Positions 45,501 through 52,493 of a DNA stretch of 64,000 nucleotides are shown piece by piece; the first letter of the stretch is position 1; each line of letters opens with the position of its first letter. Source of the stretch: Kocuria turfanensis (GTDB lineage: Bacteria; Actinomycetota; Actinomycetes; Actinomycetales; Micrococcaceae); NCBI RefSeq assembly GCF_001580365.1, contig NZ_CP014480.1:3247981-3311980 (forward strand), read 5' to 3'. Below the pieces are notes generated by a model. It searched no databases, was not told where the DNA came from, and saw only the letters and a program-made list of their open reading frames with translations. The position numbers were made by a program, and so were the translations under genes.

Positions 45501-45897
45501 CCCGCCCGGTGGCCGTGCTGCCCGCGGCCGTGCCCCCGGCCGCGGCCGCGGGGGAGAGGGGGGCTGCACTGCCGCCGGGCCGGTGGGCGCGCACGGCGGT
45601 CTCGAAGTTGTGGCGCAGCACCGTGGCGACGGCGTGCTTGCAGAAGCCCCCGGCGGGGCAGCTGCACCACGCCGGCCCCGGGGCGCCGCCGGTGCCGACG
45701 CGCACGGTGACGCTGTACACGGAGCCCGAGCCCTCCACCTCGGCGGAGAGGCTGCCCGCCTCCTGGGCCCCCGGGGACCACCGCACCGTCCGGACGCGCC
45801 CGGCGCGGAAGTACTCCTGGCCGCGCTGGAAGACCGCGGGCCCGGAGGCGGCCACGAGCCGCCGGGCGTCCACGAGGGGACCGGGGAGGGATTGCAT
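42553..45897 (-). CDS. SNF2-family ATPase with SWIM zinc finger
   Basis: This 1114-residue protein has a SWIM zinc motif (Cys78, Cys80, Cys86, His88 in WCSCPAGGFCKH). A long middle region of unknown fold (about 150-650) follows, then a complete SNF2 core. Walker A is ADDMGLGKT (about 675-685), DEAQ about 777, ITGTPLENSLVELW, QFTSFLKKA, SLKAGGFGLNLT and DRTHRIGQ. SNF2 enzymes move on double-stranded DNA without unwinding it. Similar SWIM-SNF2 proteins are widespread in bacteria with no fixed role. TACGGT (45904-45909, minus strand) lies six bases before the ATG. It is divergent from a 1041-residue orphan. Confidence 0.9.
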   Translation of the reverse strand: MQSLPGPLVDARRLVAASGPAVFQRGQEYFRAGRVRTVRWSPGAQEAGSLSAEVEGSGSVYSVTVRVGTGGAPGPAWCSCPAGGFCKHAVATVLRHNFETAVRAHRPGGSAAPLSPAAAAGGTAAGSTATGREEPPDWKDALAEILGGAGPAAPEDTSGVALEFDLRREPYRYVHGTGRAGSPWHLYVRPVRRGRRGQWIKGGLDWETVGGDPGAGPLSPGQADWFDELRALSATRTPYAVHDRHWIRLDSYASPLLWGILARAEDAGITLVGREHGLPVTVEEPGRFHVDVVRGPGKDLQLRPTVDSGGRRIALDTARIIGDPGHGLFAPDGDPRDVADTEDLNVFPLRLVPLATRLTREQRRFLDTAGGLTIPQDEVEEFFDRYFPRLHRSMDVDNGDGSIELPQVADPELVLTLEHQELTIRARWEWEYQKGRDRVRLPFRPVDPLADEPVHRESSWETAVTAAVRHRAPGVDLRRSSYVAADALVLVRQWLPALEKIPDLRIEHTGGRPAYQQITDPPTITVSTAPTERRDWFDLGVTVKVGEFYISFADVFRALDLGQDVMLAPDGSWFSLDRPEFDRLRELIAEARSLQETPEGPLRIHRHQAGLWEEFEDLAAETDQAEAWRASVRSLLELETVEAPAVPASLHAELRPYQRDGYAWLSVLWDHGLGGILADDMGLGKTVQAIALICRAVERDPDLPPFLVVAPTSVVPNWVAEIHRFAPSLTAVGVTDTQAKAGTALADTVAGAQVVVTSYTLLRLDESAYRGVPWAGVLLDEAQFVKNPRTKAHRAVRDLGAPFTLAITGTPLENSLVELWALLSLTAPGLFPSRRKFTETYQRPIERGEDAAALARLRRRVKPLMLRRTKESVDLELPPKLEQTIEVELSPAHRRLYDTRLQRERQKVLGLLQDLDRNRFTIFQSLTTLRLLSLDASLVDPEAEVSSSKLDLLFEHLPEIVAEGHRPLVFSQFTSFLKKAAARLDELSIPYAYLDGSTTDRARVLERFTSGEAPVFLVSLKAGGFGLNLTQADYCFLLDPWWNPATEEQAVDRTHRIGQEKKVMVYRLVARDTIEEKVMALKERKARLFTAVLDDDRMFSSALTAEDIRGLIAP

Positions 45898-45960
45898 CCC
45901 CCCACCGTATCCGCCCGCGCGGACGAACCACGAGCGTGCGGAGGCCCCCCGCGGGCTATC

Positions 45961-45966
45961 TATAAT
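45961..45966 (+). promoter_or_regulatory. -10 box of the 1041-residue protein gene
   Basis: A consensus TATAAT lies 58 bases before the GTG start, in the 127-base region shared with the SNF2 gene. A matching -35 box is not clear. Confidence 0.6.
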
Positions 45967-46024
45967 CGAGGCGACCCCTCGAACGACGACAGCGGCCCCA
46001 CGTGCGGCCGCGGACGGAGGACTC

Positions 46025-49000
46025 GTGCCCGACACTGCTGGGCTCCGCCTCGGAGACCATGCCATTGCCGACAGTGCCGAGGAGCTCGCCTACCTCCGGT
46101 GGAACGACGCCGTCTGCGCGGCCTTCTTCGGCCCGGAGCGGGCGGGGGAGCTGATCTACCTCGACCTCGACGACAAGGTCCTCGCCGCGATCGGCGAGGA
46201 GCACGGGCTCGACGGGCCCGCGGCGCTGCGGGCGCTCGCGGACTCCGTGACCCCGCTGCTGGTGACCGGGGACAGCCGGCGCTCCGTGTTCGACGTGTTC
46301 AACCGCCTCAACGGCCAGTGGTACCGCGCCACCCGCCGCAGCCTGGACTCCATCGCGGAGATCCCGCCGCCGCCCGTCGTCGCGCTGCTGGCGCTGTTCG
46401 CGCTCGCCGGGCGGCACATGTCCACCCTCGCGGCGCGCACGGGCAACAAGTCCGTCTCGACCTTCTTCCTGCCGCTGACCGTGCTGCTGCAGGCCGGCCC
46501 GGACAACGCCAAGGCCCTCGAGTCCTCCTTCAAGAAGGACACCGAGGCCTACTGGGACGCGCTGCGCTACTGGCTGGAGCTGCGCGACGGCGAGATCGGG
46601 CTGCCCACGGCCTACGCGGTGAACCAGCGGCCCGTGGGGCTCGCACTCTCCCAGACGATGTTCGGGGAGGCGGAGCGCCGCCAGCTGCACCGGATGTTCG
46701 AGGACCTGGGGATGACCACCGCCCAGGGCCTCTCCGCGGCCGAGCTCGGGGTCTACCTCGACTTCTGGCTGGACATGGCCGAGACCAAGGCCTCGAAGGC
46801 CATGAAGCAGGTCTGGGCGAACCCGCTGACCCGGGAGCCGGGACTGGAGATCGCCCTCGCCGAGCTCGCCGTGTGGGAGCAGTCCCGCGAGCAGGCCCGC
46901 GCCGAGGTCCGCGCGCACGTCCGCGGGCCGGGCCGCAGCGCCGTCAAGTCGTGCTCGCTGTCCCTGGCGGACAGCACCGACTACGTGGGCAACCCCGTGT
47001 TCGAGCTCGGCTTCGTGGTGCCCAAGCGGTTCCTCTCCGGCCGGGAGGTGGAGCTGGAGACCACCGCGGGTCCCCGCACGGTGTTCCTGTCCTTCATCGG
47101 GGACGCCTTCCTGGGCGTGTCGGCCTACACCGCCCGGACGGACCCGGGGACGCTGCTGGGCGGGGCGCTGCGGCTCAGCGCCGGGGACGTGCGCTTCGAG
47201 CGCAACCCGCGGCCGGTCGTCATCTTCGCCAAGGACGGGTTCTCGGACACCTTCATCTCGGTGGACCACATCCCCGCGGCCTGGCCCTGCCGGATCATGG
47301 TCCGGGACGAGCCGGAGTGGATCGCCCAGATCAAGCGCGTGCTCGACGACTCCGCGTCCCCCGACTACCGCTTCGTGGAGGCCGGCACGCACGGCCTCGC
47401 GGAGGGCTGGGTGATGTTCGACGACGTGCAGGTGCTGCGGGCGGGCAACCCGGAGCTCACCGCCAACGACAACTTCTCCGGCCTCGTGCCGCGGCTGGTG
47501 CCGGCGGTGACCCTCTCGGGGGGCCTGCGCATCCCCGGTGACGTGGTGCGCTGGTCCACGCAGCGGCCCCCGCAGGTGACGATCACCTCGGACTCGGACG
47601 TGCCGCTGACCGTGGAGTGCGAGTGGCGCAACCCGCACTCCTTCAAGCTGGAGAAGGCGAAGCTCGCCGAGGCCCGGGTGCCGCCGTTCCAGATCTCCCT
47701 CCAGGGCACGCCCCTGGCCCGGGCCGACGGGACGCTCAAGCCCAACGACTACACCCTGGTGCTCAAGGCCGGGCGCACGGTCAGGCAGCGCCGGGAGTTC
47801 AAGCTCCGGGACTCGTCCTTCTACCTGACCCAGCGCTCCCTCGGCTACGAGGGGGAGATGGTGCACGTGGCGGACGAGCCGCTGTGGCCGGTCACCGCCT
47901 CCACCGTGGGGCAGCTGCCCGAGCACTACGTGCAGGGCGCCTTCGACAACCTGCCCGCGCGCCCGGCGCCCGAGGAGCACGAGGTGCCCGGCGCCCCCGG
48001 CTGGCACTCCTCCGAGGGGCAGCTGCTGCTCGAGCGCACCAACGTGCTGCCCGAGCCGGAGGGACGCTCCTGCCTGGCCACCGGCCGGCACCGGATCGTG
48101 CTGCCCGCCATGGAGCCGAAGGCGAGGGCCCCCTGGATCTTCGGGGAGTGCGCCCAGTGCGGGCTGCAGAAGCGCTACCCCGGGCGGCTCACGAAGCCGT
48201 CGGCGATCACCTCCACCGGCTCCGTGGACGCGCTGCGCTTCATCGGCCCCGACGAGGGGGAGTACCCCACGTCCTGGGCGCCGTTCCGCGACGCCCTCAC
48301 CTTCCTGGGCGGGGGCAAGCGCTCCAGCCTGTCGATCCTCGCCCGGCAATTGGAGGACTCGGAGCGGTTCGAGGAGTGGTTCGTGGGCCACCTGCAGGCC
48401 CTGGGCTTCCTCGAGGTGGTGCGCGACGAGCACTGGACCGTGCGCCGCTGGCAGGTCTGCGGGCCGACCCTGACCCAGCTCGTGGACGGCTCCGTGCTGC
48501 TCACCGGCGGGTGGACGCCGGAGAAGGAGGCCGTGGTGGCCGAGGCGGCCGCCGCGCAGGACGCCTCCGTGGTGGTGCTCTCCCCGGAGGACCACGGGAC
48601 GACCCTGCTGCAGGACGTGGACCTGGAGAAGCTGCGGGCGGCCCTGCCCGCGGGCTTGTGCGACGTGGTGCTCGACGCGGGGCCGGCGATGCTGGAGACC
48701 CTGCCGCCGCTGTCGGAGGTCGAGGAGCACCTGCGGCGCGCGGAGATGCAGTACAACGGGGTCGCCGAGCGGTTCGTGCCCGAGGACGCCACCTGGGAGC
48801 CCACCGAGGACCGCGACCGGCCGGGGCTGTACCGGATCAACCACCACCACCGGACGCGCTACGCCTTCCGCACCCCGGCCGACGTCGAGTCCGGTCACGC
48901 ACGGTTCGTGGCCTCGGGCATCGGCAAGCACTTCGCGGCCCGGCAGGCCGGGGTGCCGATCGTCTCCTACGACCCCGAGCTGGAGCTGCTGTCCGTGCCC

Positions 49001-49150
49001 ATCGGGGCGGAGCTGGCCGGGCTCTACGCCCGCGCCGCGGTGCTGTGCTCGGGCCTGCTGCCGGCGAAGGTGGACGAGGACTTCTCGCTCAACTACGGGG
49101 ACGTCTCCCCGGAGTTCGCCCAGGCGCTGGTCGACAAGCTGATGAGCTGA
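46025..49150 (+). CDS. Large protein of unknown function divergent from the SNF2 ATPase
   Basis: This 1041-residue protein has no signal peptide or membrane segment. Residues about 1-300 are mainly helical (ELAYLRWNDAVCAAFFG; LALFALAGRHMSTLAARTGNK; EAYWDALRYWLELRDGE). Residues about 310-690 look beta-rich (DYVGNPVFELGFVVPKRF, IMVRDEPEWIAQIKRVL, VPLTVECEWRNPHSFKLE). A possible half zinc finger GECAQCGLQ lies near 708, and the last 300 are mixed (DSERFEEWFVGHLQALGF, winged-helix-like). The start GTG 46025 follows GGAGG. No known domain is recognised. Divergent pairing with an SNF2 ATPase suggests they work together. Confidence 0.82.
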   Translation: MPDTAGLRLGDHAIADSAEELAYLRWNDAVCAAFFGPERAGELIYLDLDDKVLAAIGEEHGLDGPAALRALADSVTPLLVTGDSRRSVFDVFNRLNGQWYRATRRSLDSIAEIPPPPVVALLALFALAGRHMSTLAARTGNKSVSTFFLPLTVLLQAGPDNAKALESSFKKDTEAYWDALRYWLELRDGEIGLPTAYAVNQRPVGLALSQTMFGEAERRQLHRMFEDLGMTTAQGLSAAELGVYLDFWLDMAETKASKAMKQVWANPLTREPGLEIALAELAVWEQSREQARAEVRAHVRGPGRSAVKSCSLSLADSTDYVGNPVFELGFVVPKRFLSGREVELETTAGPRTVFLSFIGDAFLGVSAYTARTDPGTLLGGALRLSAGDVRFERNPRPVVIFAKDGFSDTFISVDHIPAAWPCRIMVRDEPEWIAQIKRVLDDSASPDYRFVEAGTHGLAEGWVMFDDVQVLRAGNPELTANDNFSGLVPRLVPAVTLSGGLRIPGDVVRWSTQRPPQVTITSDSDVPLTVECEWRNPHSFKLEKAKLAEARVPPFQISLQGTPLARADGTLKPNDYTLVLKAGRTVRQRREFKLRDSSFYLTQRSLGYEGEMVHVADEPLWPVTASTVGQLPEHYVQGAFDNLPARPAPEEHEVPGAPGWHSSEGQLLLERTNVLPEPEGRSCLATGRHRIVLPAMEPKARAPWIFGECAQCGLQKRYPGRLTKPSAITSTGSVDALRFIGPDEGEYPTSWAPFRDALTFLGGGKRSSLSILARQLEDSERFEEWFVGHLQALGFLEVVRDEHWTVRRWQVCGPTLTQLVDGSVLLTGGWTPEKEAVVAEAAAAQDASVVVLSPEDHGTTLLQDVDLEKLRAALPAGLCDVVLDAGPAMLETLPPLSEVEEHLRRAEMQYNGVAERFVPEDATWEPTEDRDRPGLYRINHHHRTRYAFRTPADVESGHARFVASGIGKHFAARQAGVPIVSYDPELELLSVPIGAELAGLYARAAVLCSGLLPAKVDEDFSLNYGDVSPEFAQALVDKLMS

Positions 49151-49172
49151 GCGGCTGCCGGCCGGCGACGGC

Positions 49173-49206
49173 GACGGGCCCCGGGTCGTGAGACCCGGGG
49201 CCCGTC
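49173..49206. terminator. Bidirectional terminator
   Basis: A perfect 15-base stem with loop GTGA lies 22 bases after the 1041-residue gene. It faces the convergent choline oxidase gene (stop at 49241). Confidence 0.9.
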
Positions 49207-49240
49207 CTCGTCCGCCGCCCGGTGCGCGGCCCGTCCGCGG

Positions 49241-50872
49241 CTAGGCCGTCGGCACGGCCGCCTGGTCCTCGGCGGCCGCCCGGTCGCCGGCGTCCGCGGC
49301 GATCAGCTCGGCGGCCCGCTCGCCGATCATGTAGACGGTGATGTTGGGGTTGACGGTGGTCAGCTCCGGCATCACCGAGGCGTCGGCCACCCGCAGCCCG
49401 CGCACGCCCTTGACCCGCAGCTGCGGGTCGAGCGGGGACATCGCGTCGTCCACCGGGCCCATCCGGCAGGAGCCGGCCGGGTGGTAGACGGTGTTGTGGG
49501 TCCGGCGCACGTAGTCGGCGATCTGCTCGTCCGTCTGCACGTCCTCGCCGGGGAACAGCTCCCGCCCGGCCCACTCGGCCAGCGGGGACTGCGCCACGAT
49601 CTCGCGGGCCTTGCGGATCCCGGCGGTCATGATCCGCATGTCGTAGCCCTCGGGGTCGGTGAAGTAGCGCGGGTCGACCCTGGGCTTGTCGCGGAAGTCC
49701 CGCGAGCGCAGCCGCACCGTGCCGCGGGAGCGGGCGTGGGTGACGTTGGGGGTGAGGCAGAAGACGTTGTCCGCGGTCGGGTAGCCCTGCCGGTAGGTGT
49801 GCATGTCGAAGTTGACGGAGCCGTAGTGCATCATCAGGTCCGGCCGGTCGCCGTCGGGGTCGACCCGGGTGAAGATCCCGGCCTCCCACCACTGCGTGGA
49901 CTCGGTGACCATCGGCTTCCTCGCCTCCCACTGGATCACGCCCTCGGGGTGGTCCTGCAGGTGGGAGCCCACGCCGGGGGAGTCCACGAGCACGTCCACG
50001 CCGACCTCGCGCAGGTGCTCGGCGGGACCGATCCCGGAGAGCATCAGCAGCTTGGGGGTGTCGATCGCCCCGGCGGAGACGACCACCTCGCGGCGGGCGC
50101 GCACGGTGCGCGCGGTGCCGAAGGCGTTGTCGACGACCTCCACGCCCACGGCCCGGCCGTCCTCCACGACCACGCGCCTGGCCTGGGTGGAGTGCAGGAC
50201 CGTGAGGTTGCTCCGGTCCGCGACGGGGTGGAGGTAGGACACCGAGGCCGAGGCGCGGGTGCCGTCGGGCCGGCGGTTGATCTGGAAGAAGTTCGCGCCC
50301 TCGACCACGGTCTTGCCGGTGTTGAACGGCGTGCGCGGGATGCCGGCCTGCTCGCAGGCCTCCAGCAGCGCGACGCCGCAGGGGTCGGCGTCGGGGATCT
50401 GCATGAGGTGCACGGGGCCGTCGTGGCCGTGGTGGGCGCCCTCGTCGTCGTTGGTCTCGAGCTTCTGGTAGAGCCGGAAGGCGGTCTCGGCGTTCCAGCC
50501 CTCGGCGCCGTGGACCTCCTCCCACTCGTCGATGTCCTCGGCCGGGGCCCAGAACGCGATGCACGAGTTGTGGGAGGAGCAGCCGCCGAGCACCTTGGCC
50601 CGGGCCATGCGCATGAAGGAGTTGCCGTTCTCCTGCTCCTCGAGCGGGTAGTCCCAGTCGTAGCCGGACTCCAGCAGCTCCATCCAGCGGCTGAGGGTGA
50701 GCACCTCGTCGAGGTGCTGGTCGTGCGGGCCGGCCTCGATGAGCCCGACCGTCACGGCCGGGTCCTCGGACAGCCGCGCGGCGACGACGGCTCCGGCGGA
50801 GCCGCCGCCGACCACCAGGTAGTCGAACTCCTGCGCGGTCTCGGGGGCGGGGGTGGGGCTGGGCGTGCTCAT
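49241..50872 (-). CDS. codA: Choline oxidase (GMC flavoprotein)
   Basis: This 543-residue GMC-fold flavoenzyme converts choline to betaine aldehyde and on to glycine betaine with oxygen. FAD-binding VVGGGSAGAVVAARLSE is at about 20-36. From memory it tracks the Arthrobacter globiformis choline oxidase closely: GGCSSHNSC (His101, the flavin-linked His99 there), DHPEGV (Glu312 there), DLMMHYG (His351 there), VYHP (His464; 466 there) and VNPNITV (Asn508; 510 there). Choline dehydrogenase (BetA) is the alternative, but these residues favour the oxidase. ATG 50872 has GAGGAGAG. A hairpin separates it from betB. Confidence 0.9.
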   Translation of the reverse strand: MSTPSPTPAPETAQEFDYLVVGGGSAGAVVAARLSEDPAVTVGLIEAGPHDQHLDEVLTLSRWMELLESGYDWDYPLEEQENGNSFMRMARAKVLGGCSSHNSCIAFWAPAEDIDEWEEVHGAEGWNAETAFRLYQKLETNDDEGAHHGHDGPVHLMQIPDADPCGVALLEACEQAGIPRTPFNTGKTVVEGANFFQINRRPDGTRASASVSYLHPVADRSNLTVLHSTQARRVVVEDGRAVGVEVVDNAFGTARTVRARREVVVSAGAIDTPKLLMLSGIGPAEHLREVGVDVLVDSPGVGSHLQDHPEGVIQWEARKPMVTESTQWWEAGIFTRVDPDGDRPDLMMHYGSVNFDMHTYRQGYPTADNVFCLTPNVTHARSRGTVRLRSRDFRDKPRVDPRYFTDPEGYDMRIMTAGIRKAREIVAQSPLAEWAGRELFPGEDVQTDEQIADYVRRTHNTVYHPAGSCRMGPVDDAMSPLDPQLRVKGVRGLRVADASVMPELTTVNPNITVYMIGERAAELIAADAGDRAAAEDQAAVPTA

Positions 50873-50948
50873 GTCTCTCCTCGACGTCTCGGGATCTCGG
50901 GGTCTCAGGGGTCTCGGGCTGGTGCTCGGGCGTCTCCCGGGGTGCGGT

Positions 50949-50991
50949 CGCCGCGGCGCCGTCGTCCCCGAGGGGCGACGGCGCCGCGGCG
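50949..50991 (-). terminator. Hairpin between betB and codA
   Basis: A perfect 16-base stem (50949-50964 with 50976-50991) lies nine bases after the betB stop, so codA may have lower or separate transcription. Confidence 0.75.
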
Positions 50992-50999
50992 GGCGCGGG

Positions 51000-52493
51000 T
51001 CACCGCGCGGCGAACCAGCCGGTCACGGCGGGGGCGGTGTTCTGGTAGACGTGCTTGAGCTCCTGGTACTCGCCCAGGCCGGTGGGGCCGAGCTCGCGGC
51101 CGATGCCGGACTGCTTCATCCCGCCCCACTCGGCCTGCGGCAGGTAGGGGTGGAAGTCGTTGATCCAGATCGTGCCGTGGCGCAGGCGGGCGGCCACCCG
51201 CTGGGCGCGCCCGGCGTCGGAGGTCCACACGGCCCCGGCGAGGCCGTAGATCGTGTCGTTGCCGATCTCCACCGCCTCGTCCTCGGTCGTGAACGTCTCG
51301 ACCGTGACGGTGGGGCCGAAGGCCTCGTCGTGCACGCAGTCCATCTCGCGGGTGCAGCGGTCGATCACCGTGGGCCGGTAGAAGAAGCCCTGCTCGAGGT
51401 CCAGCGAGCCGTCGGCGGAGGCGCCGGTGGCGAACCCGCCGCCGGTGCGGATCCGGGCGCCCTGCTCCCGGGCGCACTCGACGTAGGCGTGCACCTTCTC
51501 GCGCTGGGCGGCCGAGATCAGCGCGCCGGTCTCGGCCTGCTCGTCGAAGGGCCCGCCGAGGCGGATGCCCTCGGCGCGGCGGACGAGCTCGTCGACGAAG
51601 CGCTCGGCGATCGACTCCTCGACCACCAGCCGCGCCCCGGCGGAGCAGACCTGCCCGGAGTGCACGAACGCGCCGTTGAGGGCGTTGTCCACGGCGGCGT
51701 CGAAGTCGGCGTCGGCGAAGACCACGTTGGGGTTCTTCCCGCCCAGCTCCAGGGCGATCTTCTTCACGGTGGGCGCGGCCGCGGCGGCGATCGCCCGGCC
51801 GGTCAGCACCCCGCCGGTGAAGGAGACCAGGTCCACGTCCGGGTGGCTCGACAGCGGCGCGCCGGCCTCGGCGCCGGCGCCGAGCACGAGATTGGCCACG
51901 CCGTCGGGCAGGCCGACCTCCTGGAGGACCTGCATCATCAGGATCGCCGTGTGCGGGGTGAGCTCGGCGGGCTTGAGCACGAAGGTGCACCCGGCGGCGA
52001 GCGCCGGGGCGATCTTCCAGGCGGCCTGCAGCAGCGGGTAGTTCCAGGGCGTGATCATCCCGCACACGCCCACGGGCTCGGTGACGACCGTGGACACCAC
52101 GGCCGGGTCCCCGGCGTCGACGACGCGGCCGGCGTGCTCGGCGGCGTTCTTGCCGAACCACGTGAAGCAGGCGGCGATGTCGTCCATGTCGATCTCGGAC
52201 TCCACCAGGCGCTTGCCGGTGTCGAGGGACTCCGCGCGGGCGAACTCGGCCTTGCGTTCGCGCAGCCGGGCGGCGGCCCGCAGCAGCAGGTCCCCGCGCT
52301 GCGGGCCGGGCACCGAGGACCAGCGGCCGTCGTCGAAGGCGCGACGGGCCGCGGCGATGGCGCGCTCGGTGTCCTCGGCCGTGGCCTCGGCCACGACCCC
52401 GACCTCGGTGCCGTCGGCGGGGCAGACGATGGTGCGGGTGCCGCCGGCGGCGGCGGCCGCCCAGCGTCCGTCGATGAACAGGGTCTCGGTCAC
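51000..52493 (-). CDS. betB: Betaine-aldehyde dehydrogenase
   Basis: This 497-residue NAD(P)-dependent aldehyde dehydrogenase oxidises betaine aldehyde to glycine betaine, an osmoprotectant. It shows ITPWNYPLLQAAWKIAPALAAG, the general-base Glu in IALELGGKNPNVV and the catalytic Cys in HSGQVCSAGARLVVEE. The GTG start at 52493 overlaps the betT stop (GTGA) and has AAGGAGG eight bases upstream. If CodA is a full choline oxidase, BetB mainly recovers released aldehyde. Specificity comes from the operon. Confidence 0.92.
   Translation of the reverse strand: MTETLFIDGRWAAAAAGGTRTIVCPADGTEVGVVAEATAEDTERAIAAARRAFDDGRWSSVPGPQRGDLLLRAAARLRERKAEFARAESLDTGKRLVESEIDMDDIAACFTWFGKNAAEHAGRVVDAGDPAVVSTVVTEPVGVCGMITPWNYPLLQAAWKIAPALAAGCTFVLKPAELTPHTAILMMQVLQEVGLPDGVANLVLGAGAEAGAPLSSHPDVDLVSFTGGVLTGRAIAAAAAPTVKKIALELGGKNPNVVFADADFDAAVDNALNGAFVHSGQVCSAGARLVVEESIAERFVDELVRRAEGIRLGGPFDEQAETGALISAAQREKVHAYVECAREQGARIRTGGGFATGASADGSLDLEQGFFYRPTVIDRCTREMDCVHDEAFGPTVTVETFTTEDEAVEIGNDTIYGLAGAVWTSDAGRAQRVAARLRHGTIWINDFHPYLPQAEWGGMKQSGIGRELGPTGLGEYQELKHVYQNTAPAVTGWFAAR

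Noticed and set aside
42733..47541. A plus-strand open frame of about 1600 codons across the SNF2 gene
   Set aside because: It is antisense to the SNF2 core motifs and then out of frame with the 1041-residue gene. It is a shadow.
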